A stretch of DNA of 64,000 nucleotides from Calditrichota bacterium (lineage in GTDB: Bacteria > CLD3). The number at the start of each line of letters is the position of its first letter. The stretch's first letter is position 1. The translations under genes were made by a program, and so were the position numbers. The notes under the pieces are model-generated. The model ran no database searches. It saw nothing but the letters and a program-made list of their open reading frames with translations, and was not told where the DNA came from. The stretch spans positions 93,813-157,812 of the forward strand of contig QQUF01000028.1 in the NCBI GenBank assembly GCA_008501735.1, given 5' to 3'. Of the stretch, positions 8,595 to 17,040 are shown piece by piece.

Positions 8595-9725
8595 ATGAGT
8601 CTTTTTAAAAACAAATTTAGTAATTCCCAAATTTTCGCAGTTTGCACTCTCTTCGGAATTTTTACGGGTGTATTTTATTATTTCCAATTTAATTACTCTT
8701 CTTTTCAAGCTGAATGGTATCAAGTTTTCCTTCCTGAAATTGTTTACTGGAACGTTTGGGGAGCAATTTTCATTTTGTCAAACAAAATCATTGAGAAATT
8801 TCCTTCGCAAAAAATCTTAAGTTTCAAATCACTTTTAGTTCACATTCCGTTAAGCCTGTTAATTCCTCTTTTGATGTTCATCTTTTACCTTTGGCTGATG
8901 TTTTTTTTCAAATTCATCTTCCAATTTCCGAACCCTGAATTCAAAATTTCATTTTTTGAAAGTGTCAAAAGTAATCTTTCACACACTTACATTTTGGGTC
9001 AAGGTTTCATTCTGGGATTTTTTATCTACTGGACTTTCATAATTTCCTCTTACGCAAAATCCTACTACGAAAATTTTGTTGAGCAAGAAATCCGAACCTT
9101 AAAATTAGAATCTGAACTCTCTAAAGCTGAATTCCAAGCTTTAAAAATGCAACTTCAACCTCATTTTCTTTTCAACACTCTAAACTCAATCTCTGCACTT
9201 TTGCAAACTGACACTGAGAAAGCCGATAAAATGTTAACACTTCTTGGCGATTTTCTGAGGCTTACTTTGGAACGAAAAAACGATTCTTTCTTGACTTTGG
9301 AAGAAGAGTTAAAGTTCACTAAAAATTACTTAAAAATTGAAGAAGTGCGTTTTGGTGAAAGGCTAAAAGTAATCTTAAAAATTCAAGATGAAATTCTGAA
9401 AGCAAGAGTTCCAAACTTGATTTTGCAACCTTTGGTAGAAAATGCAATTCAGCACGGAGTTTCTAAAAACATCGAAAAAGGTTGGGTTAAAATTATTGCT
9501 GAAAAATACCAAAACGATTTGAAACTTACAGTTGCAGACAGTGGAGCAAATTCTCAAACTCCTGTAAAAACCAAAAATAAAGGAATCGGACTTAGGAACA
9601 CAAAATCACGCTTGGAACAGCTTTACGGAGATAATTTTACTTTTGGTTTTGGCAAAATTGAAGACAAAGGTTTTGAGGTAAAAATTAAAATTCCGCTTGA
9701 AATTATTGAAGGAGACTCGGTTTGA
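8595..9725 (+). CDS. LytS/YehU-type sensor histidine kinase
   Basis: Membrane sensor kinase (376 aa). Four hydrophobic segments in the first 160 residues are followed by a short coiled linker and the His_kinase domain with LQPHFLFNTLNSIS, where H190 is the phosphorylated histidine, and a HATPase_c domain (NLILQPLVENAIQHGV, then GIGLRNTKSRLEQLYG). This arrangement is standard for LytS-like kinases of Bacteroidota-type bacteria. The downstream LytTR regulator starts within its stop codon (TTGA overlap), so they are a translationally coupled pair. The signal sensed is unknown; no extracytoplasmic sensor domain of any size is present. Confidence 0.93.
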   Translation: MSLFKNKFSNSQIFAVCTLFGIFTGVFYYFQFNYSSFQAEWYQVFLPEIVYWNVWGAIFILSNKIIEKFPSQKILSFKSLLVHIPLSLLIPLLMFIFYLWLMFFFKFIFQFPNPEFKISFFESVKSNLSHTYILGQGFILGFFIYWTFIISSYAKSYYENFVEQEIRTLKLESELSKAEFQALKMQLQPHFLFNTLNSISALLQTDTEKADKMLTLLGDFLRLTLERKNDSFLTLEEELKFTKNYLKIEEVRFGERLKVILKIQDEILKARVPNLILQPLVENAIQHGVSKNIEKGWVKIIAEKYQNDLKLTVADSGANSQTPVKTKNKGIGLRNTKSRLEQLYGDNFTFGFGKIEDKGFEVKIKIPLEIIEGDSV

Positions 9726-10480
9726 AGATTAGCGTTTTAGTCGTTGACGACGAACCTTTGGCAAGAAGCAAAATTGTAAATTGGCTAAAAAAATTTGACG
9801 AAGTTGCCGAAGTTCAAGAAGCTCAAAATGGCTTTGAAGCAGTAGAGTTGACTCAAAGTTCTAAAATTGATTTGATTTTCTTGGATATTCAAATGCCCGA
9901 AATGAGTGGATTTGAATTGTTGGAAAAAATTGAAAAATTACCACTTGTGATTTTTGTAACTGCTTTCGACAAGTTCGCAATCGAAGCATTTAAGGTAAAT
10001 GCTTTGGACTACTTGCTCAAGCCTTTCGACAAAGAGAGATTTGAGAATGCATTTTTGAGAGCAATTGACCAACTCAAACAAATTGAGAATCTCGAATTTG
10101 CTGAAAAACTTCAATCACTTTTGGAGTCTCAAAAAGGCAAAGTTTTTTTAGAAAAAATAACTGTAAGACTTGGCAAAAAGATTTCAATTTTGGAAGTTCG
10201 AGAAATTAAATGGTTCAAAGCAGAAGGGAATTACGTTAAGATTTTTGCAGAAAGTGGAAATTTTTTGATTCGTGATTCACTCCTAAATTTAGAGAAGAAA
10301 CTCAACCCACAAGAATTTCAACGTATTCATAAATCTTACATTCTGAACACAAACTTAATTCAAGAGCTACAGTCTGCTTCTCACGGAGATTACCACATTT
10401 TACTAAAAGATTCGACCAAGCTAACTTTAAGCCGAAATTACAAAGATAAATTTTGTAAGGCTTTGGAACTTAAAATCTGA
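9722..10480 (+). CDS. LytTR-family response regulator
   Basis: Partner regulator of the upstream LytS-type kinase (252 aa). The receiver domain has the acidic pair D9/D10, phospho-acceptor D55 in LIFLDIQMPEMSG and the conserved lysine in LLKPFDKERF. The C-terminal LytTR DNA-binding domain (about 145-250) contains EIKWFKAEGNYVKIF and FQRIHKSYILNTN. The start codon is TTG (9722-9724) overlapping the kinase stop TGA at 9723-9725, which indicates translational coupling. The secreted protein gene that follows after about 110 bases could be a target, but nothing in the sequence proves it. Confidence 0.94.
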   Translation: MKISVLVVDDEPLARSKIVNWLKKFDEVAEVQEAQNGFEAVELTQSSKIDLIFLDIQMPEMSGFELLEKIEKLPLVIFVTAFDKFAIEAFKVNALDYLLKPFDKERFENAFLRAIDQLKQIENLEFAEKLQSLLESQKGKVFLEKITVRLGKKISILEVREIKWFKAEGNYVKIFAESGNFLIRDSLLNLEKKLNPQEFQRIHKSYILNTNLIQELQSASHGDYHILLKDSTKLTLSRNYKDKFCKALELKI

Positions 10481-10593
10481 CCTTTTGAACCACAAAAAAA
10501 TCCTTTTCATCACAAACCATTTCCAAAACAATTTTTAAAGTCTTAAAAATAGCTTGAATTTTTACGGGTAAAAAAATTTCAAGGGAAAAAAGA

Positions 10594-11781
10594 ATGTTTA
10601 AAAAACTATTCACAAGCATTTTGTTTGTGGTTTCAGTTTCCGTGCAAATTAATGCACAGACAGTTTCTACGCTTTTTAATTCAATTGCTGCGGGAAGTTT
10701 GACGACTGACAGCGTTGGTAATGTTTACGCTTCTGACATTGTTGGAACGGGAACTAGTTGGAATAACATCAATGGAACAATTGTCAGGAAAATTTCTCCT
10801 GATGGCTCCCAAATTGAAACTTTCAAAACGGGTTTGCTCTTGCCAGTCGGAAATGCTTTTGATTCACAAGGTAATTTTTATTCTGCAAGTAACGGTAACA
10901 ATTTGATAATTCGGACTTCACCGGCAGGAGTTGTTGATACTTTTGCACAACAGTTAGTGAGTCCGACAGGAATGTTAATTGACGAGCAAGATAATGTTTA
11001 CATCGCAAATTTCAGTAGCACTTCTTTTTACAAAATCGCTCCTGACAAACAAGTGGAAGTTTACGCTTCTCACCCAGATTTGCTGAATGCAAACGGAATC
11101 ACTTTCGATGAAACTGGAAATATTTACGTTGCAAATTGGACTGATGGAAAAATCAACCGAATTGACACAACAGGGCAAGTTTCGGTTTTAACGACAATTC
11201 CGCCAACTGGAGGTTTCGGAGCTGGTTACATTGTTTACAGAAACGGGATTTTCTACATCACCGGGCTTGGAACTCACAGAGTTTACTCTTTCAACACTTT
11301 TACAAATCAACTCGAAGTTTTGGCAGGTTTGGGAATTGCAGGTTACGAAGATGGCGATGCAAGTTTGGCAAGATTTCAACAACCGAACGGACTTGCAATT
11401 TCAGTTACAGGCGACACACTTTACGTTGCAGAAACAATTCAACGGCGAATCCGAATTATCACAGGAATTTTGACAGATGTAAAAGAAGAAGTGAACCTTT
11501 CATTACCGAACTACACTTTAGAACAAAATTTTCCAAACCCATTCAATCCTTCAACGGTTATCAATTATGAATTACAAATTACGAATTACGAATTTGGGGA
11601 ATTGGTGATTTTTAACACTCTTGGAGAAAGAGTTAAGGATTTCGAGTTAAGGAACTCAAAAGGTTCTGTTACTTGGAATGGAACTGACAAAAATGGCAAT
11701 CAAGTCTCAAGTGGAAATTATTTTTACAAACTAACAGCACCAAATTTTAGTGAAACTAAGAAAATGACTCTCATTCGTTAA
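10594..11781 (+). CDS. Secreted NHL/SMP-30-like beta-propeller with T9SS-type C-terminal tail
   Basis: Secreted protein of 395 aa. A signal peptide (about 1-21, ending INAQT) is followed by repeated blades of the form 'DxxGNxYxAxxxxxxIxRI' (for example FDETGNIYVANWTDGKINRI), as in NHL or SMP-30-like six-bladed propellers. The last about 85 residues are a sorting tail: LEQNFPNPFNPSTVINYEL, then an immunoglobulin-like ending with VTWNGTDKNGNQVSSGNYFYKL and a final basic motif KKMTLIR. This tail type marks cargo of the type IX secretion system in related bacteria. Ligand or enzyme activity cannot be predicted. Confidence 0.88.
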   Translation: MFKKLFTSILFVVSVSVQINAQTVSTLFNSIAAGSLTTDSVGNVYASDIVGTGTSWNNINGTIVRKISPDGSQIETFKTGLLLPVGNAFDSQGNFYSASNGNNLIIRTSPAGVVDTFAQQLVSPTGMLIDEQDNVYIANFSSTSFYKIAPDKQVEVYASHPDLLNANGITFDETGNIYVANWTDGKINRIDTTGQVSVLTTIPPTGGFGAGYIVYRNGIFYITGLGTHRVYSFNTFTNQLEVLAGLGIAGYEDGDASLARFQQPNGLAISVTGDTLYVAETIQRRIRIITGILTDVKEEVNLSLPNYTLEQNFPNPFNPSTVINYELQITNYEFGELVIFNTLGERVKDFELRNSKGSVTWNGTDKNGNQVSSGNYFYKLTAPNFSETKKMTLIR

Positions 11782-11791
11782 TGGTTAGAAA

Positions 11792-11837
11792 AAAGAAAAG
11801 GTCGTTGAAAGTATTCGAAACAACCTTTTCTTTTTTT
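11792..11837. terminator. Bidirectional intrinsic terminator
   Basis: Imperfect hairpin AAAGAAAAGG...TTG / CAACCTTTTCTTT with a three-base bulge, followed by a run of seven T. It lies between two convergent genes (ends at 11781 and 11842) and can serve both. Confidence 0.75.
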
Positions 11838-11841
11838 AATA

Positions 11842-14800
11842 TTAGTTTTCCCACGTTACAAAGTAGAAATACTTTTGACCGTTTGTAACTGCATTTGTAT
11901 CTATAAAGCTTGGAATATTGCCTGTTGAAGTTGGGGAGTAAGTTCCGATTTCTGTTGATGTGGAGAAATCAGAAATTGTGTTTCTGTAAATTCTGTAAAT
12001 TATTGCATCTGTTTTTTCTTCCCAACTCAAAATGGCTGAATTTCCAAAAGTAAGAATATTTAAATTTTGAATTGTGCAATTAGAAGGTTCTCCAGGTGAA
12101 CCTTCGTTACCTAAAGTTCCAAAAGCAATCGAGCCTTTGCACCAATTATTTGCATCTGACGAGTTTTCGGTAAGGCTAATCCGTTCAAAAGATTTTCCTT
12201 GAATCGTGTTCCAAGTTGGGTTGTAATAAATAGAGTCAACTGTTCTCCCTTCTGAATCTTCCAAAATAATCACATCTGAGTAGTTATCTAAGGAAAAGTA
12301 TCCGCCTAATAAATAGTCATAAGGAATACCATTACTTGCATACTTAGTAAAAACCGAGAAATCATTATTTTGAAGAACAAAATTATTTATTACAAAAACC
12401 TGTCCTGTAGAAGTTGTAATTGTCCAAGAAGACATATCAATTGGTTGTGAAGTCGTATTAGCAATTTCAAAAAATTCAGATGAATCAAAAATTGTCTGCG
12501 AAAGACCGAAATTAAGGAATTCAGAAATGGCAATATCACCTAAAACTTGGAAATTCGTTAAAAGAGTGTCATTATCAGGGTTTATATCTTGGTTTAATTT
12601 TGTTATTACTTTTACATCATAAATTCCACTTTTATAAAACCTTAATGAATCGAAAGCAACAGTAGAACTACTAATGGGTAGAATAAACGGTACATCTTGT
12701 AAACTATTGTAAACTTGAGAATTATTCAAAGAAATAGATATTTCAACTTCAGTAAGCGGTGAAGTAAAAACAGTGTCCAAGTTTGAAATCTCGATTTGTG
12801 GTGAGTAACCTTGACCAGCTTCAAAATTATTTTGCGAAATTAGTTGAGTTGGAGAAATGTCAGCAGTTGGAAATTCAGGTTCCTTCACAAGCCAAGGCGA
12901 CAAAGAAACTTTTCCTGAAATACTTTCACCTTGCCCATTTGGACTTTGAATTGAATGAAAAGGACCTGATAAATCTCCCCACCAATTATTGGTTACATCA
13001 AGAGTTGCAGAGGTTTCATTTTGCAAACCATAAAAATTACTTAGCCCAAGAGTATTATTTCCCATAATCATATTTTCGGTAATTATCGGAGAACCTGCAC
13101 CAATCCTAATTCCATTTCCCTCTGAACCAATAATTTTAGAATTTGTAATCGTAAGCGTGGATGCTTCGCTGTAAATTGCACTTCCGTTAATAGTACCGCC
13201 ATCTCCCATTCTTTCAACTAAAACATAATCAAGAATTGAACCTGAACTGTTCGCATCAAAAACTATACTTCCTCCATAAATAGATGGAGCAGGATTAGTT
13301 CCGATAAATTTTATAGAATCTTGTGGTGTTCCGTCAGCAATAAGAGTTCCTATAACGATTAATTGCTTTGTATAATTTGGAAATCTAAATTCTGTTCCCG
13401 GCTCAAGTGTCAAAGTATCATCATTTGCAATTGCTACAAAATCAATCAACTCATAAACAGCTTTTGGCAAAAACTTAGATTCTGTTGCAATACTTATTTC
13501 AAGTCTAACTTTTTCAAATGAATTACTACTATTTGGCACACCTGCTACATTTGAAAAAATATCATAATCGTTGTTCAGAAAAATACAATCTTTCATTAAG
13601 GTCGGGTTAGTATTACCATAATATCCTATTTGACAATTTGCAATTAGACAGTTTTCAATAACTGGATTACTACCACTACCACTAACGCTAATTCCACTCC
13701 ATTCTGAATCTATTACTTCTGTATTTGTAATAGAGAGAGAAGAAGTCTGAGTCCAAATGCCTCCCATTCTATTTAATAAAACGTAATCCAAAATTGAATT
13801 AGTACTACTTTGAGTAAAATAAATTGTCCCGCCATAATCTGAACTATCTCTATAAAATTTAATCGAATCTTGAGGAGTTCCATCTGCAATCAAAGTTCCC
13901 TCAACAACCAAACTTCCACCCGAAGTTCCAATCCTAACATTAGTTCCTTTTTCAATTGTCAAGGTGTTTCCATTTGAAACCGTAACATCACCTTTTAAAG
14001 TATAATTTGCTTTTTGCCAATTTACAGATTGTGTTATGGTATCACCTGAAACCTCAGCATTGAAAAAAATATTACTTGTATCAGGAACACTTTCAGGGTG
14101 AGATAGGACATCGAAATAATTTCCGGAAAAGCTACAATTCTGAATAATTGGTGAACCTGAAAAAATCCAAATCCCATAGTCTTCTGAGTCAATTACTTGA
14201 GAATTTGTGATGGTTAAAGATGAAGAATTCACAAAAATTCCACAGTCAAGACTTGAGCCTTCGTCTCCCATTTTTTCAACCGAAACATAATCTAAAACCG
14301 AACCTGAACTGCTTGAATTGAAAATCAAATTCCCACCGTGAACAGAAGGATTTGAATTGCTTCCATAAAATTTTATAGAATCTTGAGGAGTTCCATCTGC
14401 AATTAAAGTTCCATTTATAATAATTCCAATATTTGAATTAGGAAATTTTATTTCTGACCCCGAATCAATTTCTAAAGTGTTTCCAAAGGCAATTGTCATA
14501 TCGCCTAACAAAGTGTAATTCGCATTTTGCCAAATCGAAGATTCTGTCATAACTCCACTTAAGACTTCTACATTCTCGAAAGAATTGCTTGTATCGGGAA
14601 TACTTGATGGATGAATTTTCAAATCTGAAACATTATTTATAAAAGTACAATTTTGAACTTTTAAAGAGTCTGAGCTTGAGAAAAGCCCAATTGAGTTATT
14701 AATAAAATTGCAGTTCTGAATTGTAGGAAAAACCAAGTCAACTCTCAAGCCATAAACTTCTGAGCCAATAAATTGAGAGTTTGTAATTGTTATTGAAGAT

Positions 14801-15219
14801 GTCTGAACAAAAACTCCACTTTGATAAGAAGCATTACTATCTCCCATTTGTTCAACCAAAACATAATCAAGAATTGAATTCGAACTAACTGAACCAAATC
14901 TCAAATAACCGCCATAAATCGAAGAATCTGGATTAGTTCCATAAAACTTTATGGAATCCTGAGAAGTTCCGTCAGCAATTAAAGTTCCGTAAATGAAAAG
15001 TTCTTTGTCATAATTTGGGAATTGAACTTCGACTCCCGGTTCAATTGTCAAAGTAATTCCATTAGAAACCGTAACATCTCCAACTAAAACATAAGGACTG
15101 TTTGCTAAAGTCCAGGTTTCATTTGTAGAAATTGTTCCACTAACATTTGTTGCAAAAACTGTTTTGATACAACTCAAGAATAAGAACCCAAGAAATAATA
15201 TTCGAAAATATCTAGACAT
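11842..15219 (-). CDS. Large exported beta-helix repeat protein with lamin-tail and FN3-like domains
   Basis: About 1125 aa. I place the start at 15219 rather than the first in-frame ATG at 15303 because a strong ribosome site (GGGAGGAG) lies 5 bases upstream and the following residues MSRYFRILFLGFLFLSC form a signal peptide. Four homologous blocks of about 170-200 residues follow, each with 'GTLIADGTxQDSIKF', 'SxLDYVLVExMGD' and 'SLTITNSxxIDSExxGI' elements, as in right-handed parallel beta-helix proteins. After about residue 880 comes a lamin-tail-like domain (FFEIANTTSQPIDMSSWTI ... GKSFERIS) and a short FN3-like end (AIIYRIYRNTISDFS). No FPNPFNP sorting tail is present. Probably a cell-surface structural or binding protein; a Cys in LFLSC might make it a lipoprotein. 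Confidence 0.85.
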   Translation of the reverse strand: MSRYFRILFLGFLFLSCIKTVFATNVSGTISTNETWTLANSPYVLVGDVTVSNGITLTIEPGVEVQFPNYDKELFIYGTLIADGTSQDSIKFYGTNPDSSIYGGYLRFGSVSSNSILDYVLVEQMGDSNASYQSGVFVQTSSITITNSQFIGSEVYGLRVDLVFPTIQNCNFINNSIGLFSSSDSLKVQNCTFINNVSDLKIHPSSIPDTSNSFENVEVLSGVMTESSIWQNANYTLLGDMTIAFGNTLEIDSGSEIKFPNSNIGIIINGTLIADGTPQDSIKFYGSNSNPSVHGGNLIFNSSSSGSVLDYVSVEKMGDEGSSLDCGIFVNSSSLTITNSQVIDSEDYGIWIFSGSPIIQNCSFSGNYFDVLSHPESVPDTSNIFFNAEVSGDTITQSVNWQKANYTLKGDVTVSNGNTLTIEKGTNVRIGTSGGSLVVEGTLIADGTPQDSIKFYRDSSDYGGTIYFTQSSTNSILDYVLLNRMGGIWTQTSSLSITNTEVIDSEWSGISVSGSGSNPVIENCLIANCQIGYYGNTNPTLMKDCIFLNNDYDIFSNVAGVPNSSNSFEKVRLEISIATESKFLPKAVYELIDFVAIANDDTLTLEPGTEFRFPNYTKQLIVIGTLIADGTPQDSIKFIGTNPAPSIYGGSIVFDANSSGSILDYVLVERMGDGGTINGSAIYSEASTLTITNSKIIGSEGNGIRIGAGSPIITENMIMGNNTLGLSNFYGLQNETSATLDVTNNWWGDLSGPFHSIQSPNGQGESISGKVSLSPWLVKEPEFPTADISPTQLISQNNFEAGQGYSPQIEISNLDTVFTSPLTEVEISISLNNSQVYNSLQDVPFILPISSSTVAFDSLRFYKSGIYDVKVITKLNQDINPDNDTLLTNFQVLGDIAISEFLNFGLSQTIFDSSEFFEIANTTSQPIDMSSWTITTSTGQVFVINNFVLQNNDFSVFTKYASNGIPYDYLLGGYFSLDNYSDVIILEDSEGRTVDSIYYNPTWNTIQGKSFERISLTENSSDANNWCKGSIAFGTLGNEGSPGEPSNCTIQNLNILTFGNSAILSWEEKTDAIIYRIYRNTISDFSTSTEIGTYSPTSTGNIPSFIDTNAVTNGQKYFYFVTWEN

Positions 15220-15395
15220 CTTCTCCTCCCGAGAAATCTTTATAATGTCTTTCCAATTATTTTTATGTCTTCTAAATTTATCTCTCAAACTCCTAAAACT
15301 CAAGGTGTTTTAAGGAAAGCTTTCATCAACATTTTTTTAAAAATTCTAAGTTACTTTGGCTTTTTTAAAATTTCATTGCAATTTTTAAGTTCTTC

Positions 15396-15522
15396 AACCA
15401 CCCCCAGTTTTTCGTTTTCACAAACTAAAGTTTGAAACGAAAAACTTCCCCTCCTTGTCAAGGAGGGGAGAAATTAGAATTTACGAACTTCAGTTTGTGA
15501 AATTCTAATTTCGGGGGTGGTT
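15396..15522. repeat. Nested three-armed palindromic element (MITE/REP-like)
   Basis: The 368-base gap between the beta-helix gene and the cobalamin-binding protein gene holds this element and no gene I can support. Outer arms AACCACCCCC (15396-15405) and GGGGGTGGTT (15513-15522) are exact inverted repeats. Inside are three consecutive hairpins: 15407-15445 (GTTTTTCGTTT ... AAACGAAAAAC, with inner CAAACT/AGTTTG), 15448-15468 (CCCCTCCTT / AAGGAGGGG) and 15470-15512 (GAAATTAGAATT / AATTCTAATTTC, with inner ACGAAC/GTTTGT). The whole could fold as a three-way cruciform in DNA or a cloverleaf-like RNA. No coding capacity is seen. Confidence 0.85.
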
Positions 15523-15587
15523 TGACACACTTCTAAATTTGCATTAGTCTTTTTAAAATTCGTTTCGTCTCCATTCAACGAACTTTG

Positions 15588-16376
15588 CTAACAATTCTCT
15601 CTAATAATTTTAGCTAAAACTTTCACTCCGTCAGTAAGACTTGCTAAACCAGGTTGAAGCATCAAAATTGGGTCAACTTCAAATATTTTGTTGTTTTTTA
15701 CAGCAGAGATTTTTTGCCAATTTTTGCGATTCGGAATTGTTTCGTCGTATTTTTTGCCACACCAACAAGAGAAAATAATTTCAGGATTTCTTTCGATTAC
15801 TTGTTCGGCAGTAACGAATCTTTCTTTTGCTGATTGCCCTTTTCGTAATTCTGCAAAAATGTCAATTCCACCTGCGATTTCGATTAATTCACTAACCCAA
15901 CGAATTCCTGAAATTATCGGCTCGTCCCATTCTTCAAAATAAACTTTTGGTTTTCGCTTTAATTTTGAGGATTCCAATTTAATTAGTTCAAGATTTAAGG
16001 CTGTTTTTTCGGCAAGTTCTTGAGCTTTCTTTTCCCTTCCGATAATTCCACCGATTACCAAAATCGACGAAAGGATTTCTTCAACAGACCTTTGGTTGAA
16101 AGTAAAAACAGGAACTCCGAGTTTTACAAGGTCTTTAGAAATGTCTGCTTGAAGGTCTGAAAATGCTAAAACTAAGTCAGGTTTTAGGCTTAATATTTTA
16201 TCATAATTTGCTTGAATAAAAGCTGAAACGCTCGGTTTCTTTCGTGCTTCGATAGGTCTTTTTGTGTAAGCGGAAACTCCAACAACTTTGTCTCCTGCTC
16301 CAAGTGCGTAAAGAATTTCTGTAGTTTCTTCTGTTAAACAAATAATTCGTTTTGGGTAGTCGAATTTGAATTTCAT
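15588..16376 (-). CDS. Cobalamin-binding (BtuF-like) protein without signal peptide
   Basis: 262 aa with the periplasmic-binding-protein fold of BtuF-like vitamin B12 or iron-siderophore binders: RIICLTEETTEILYALGAGDKVVGVSAYT at the N terminus, KPDLVLAFSDLQADI in the middle, and WVSELIEIAGGIDIF plus NPEIIFSCWCGKKY later. The protein starts directly at the first beta strand, with no signal peptide or lipobox, so it appears cytoplasmic; such leaderless cobalamin-binding proteins are known in other bacteria. No ABC permease or ATPase gene is adjacent. The ligand is inferred from family resemblance only. Confidence 0.82.
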   Translation of the reverse strand: MKFKFDYPKRIICLTEETTEILYALGAGDKVVGVSAYTKRPIEARKKPSVSAFIQANYDKILSLKPDLVLAFSDLQADISKDLVKLGVPVFTFNQRSVEEILSSILVIGGIIGREKKAQELAEKTALNLELIKLESSKLKRKPKVYFEEWDEPIISGIRWVSELIEIAGGIDIFAELRKGQSAKERFVTAEQVIERNPEIIFSCWCGKKYDETIPNRKNWQKISAVKNNKIFEVDPILMLQPGLASLTDGVKVLAKIIRENC

Positions 16377-16382
16377 AATTTT

Positions 16383-16712
16383 TTAAAAATCAAAAGCCAT
16401 TTTGGCTCTTTTTTGTAATTCAATGCAATCAGTTGAGCTCAATTTTCCTACTTTGTAACGAACCATTGCAGGACTAAGAGAAGCAATTTTTATTCTTACC
16501 CAAGAAGATTTAATTAGATTAGCACTTTCCCACTCTTTGATTTCATAATCAAAAATTGTAGAATGCGGAACAGAAGTTATCATTGCTACAATAACACTTT
16601 CAGTAATTTTTTGATAAACTTTTGTGCTAAGAACAACAGTTGGTCTAGTTTTGGAGGAAGTTAAATCTGTGAAGGGAAAAGGAATCAAAACAATGTCTCC
16701 TTGCTCAAACAT
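16383..16712 (-). CDS. MazF/PemK-type endoribonuclease toxin
   Basis: Type II toxin of 109 aa. I use the ATG at 16712 (MFEQGDIVLIPFPFTD) instead of the longer frame from 16772, because the former matches the family N terminus and overlaps the antitoxin stop by 8 bases (ATGTTTGA). Family motifs are the SH3-like first strand GDIVLIPFPFTD, SSKTRPTVVLS containing the conserved arginine, and the MITS segment of the active-site region. The toxin would cut mRNA in the cytoplasm and be neutralised by the protein encoded upstream. The downstream cobalamin-binding protein starts 6 bases later, so read-through is possible. Confidence 0.9.
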   Translation of the reverse strand: MFEQGDIVLIPFPFTDLTSSKTRPTVVLSTKVYQKITESVIVAMITSVPHSTIFDYEIKEWESANLIKSSWVRIKIASLSPAMVRYKVGKLSSTDCIELQKRAKMAFDF

Positions 16713-16902
16713 TGTAGATTTCTCGCCAATTGTCGTATTCGGAATCTTCTTCATTTTCCCAATCTTCTTCAAAAGAACTTGAAGCTACTTTAAACCACTC
16801 TAAATCCTGTTCTGAAATTGAAGATTTGTTTTTTAATCTTTCAACAATCTTTTTGAGCATTTCAATTTCTTTTGGTTCTAAACCTGTTACGTCAATGTTC
16901 AA
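16705..16902 (-). CDS. Antitoxin of MazF-type system
   Basis: 65-aa protein encoded immediately upstream of the MazF-type toxin, overlapping it by 8 bases. It is helical at the N terminus (PKEIEMLKKIVERLKNKS) and ends in a very acidic, aromatic tail (EEDWENEEDSEYDNWREIY), the usual form of an antitoxin segment that wraps around MazF. No clear DNA-binding domain of MazE type is visible, so autoregulation is uncertain. The pairing is inferred from gene order, overlap and composition. Confidence 0.82.
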   Translation of the reverse strand: MNIDVTGLEPKEIEMLKKIVERLKNKSSISEQDLEWFKVASSSFEEDWENEEDSEYDNWREIYNV

Positions 16903-16979
16903 TGTTTTGCCTTTAAAATTAAATTGTCTCAGAAAATTTAATTTAAGTAAGAAATTTACGCAAGTTGTTCTTAAAATAA

Positions 16980-17016
16980 AAAATGCTCCAAAACTTTAAA
17001 GAACTTGGAGCATTTT
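16980..17016 (-). terminator. Intrinsic terminator after the AtpD-like gene
   Basis: Perfect 12-bp stem AAAATGCTCCAA / TTGGAGCATTTT with a 13-base loop. On the minus strand it is followed by a T-rich run and lies 24 bases after the AtpD-like stop codon. Confidence 0.8.
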
Positions 17017-17040
17017 CTATTTTAGTATTGTTAGAGTATT

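Noticed and set aside
10594-11781. Annotation as an SMP-30/gluconolactonase enzyme
   Set aside because: The blades fit generic NHL-type repeats and the metal-binding residues of gluconolactonases could not be identified, so only a propeller is claimed.
12783-13067. 94-codon antisense ORF inside the beta-helix gene
   Set aside because: It lies entirely within a well-supported gene on the other strand and has no motif or ribosome site.
15469-15512. Reading the G-rich and C-rich 15.4-kb sequence as a rho-independent terminator only
   Set aside because: The structure has outer inverted repeats and three stems without a T run after the last one; a terminator alone does not explain it.
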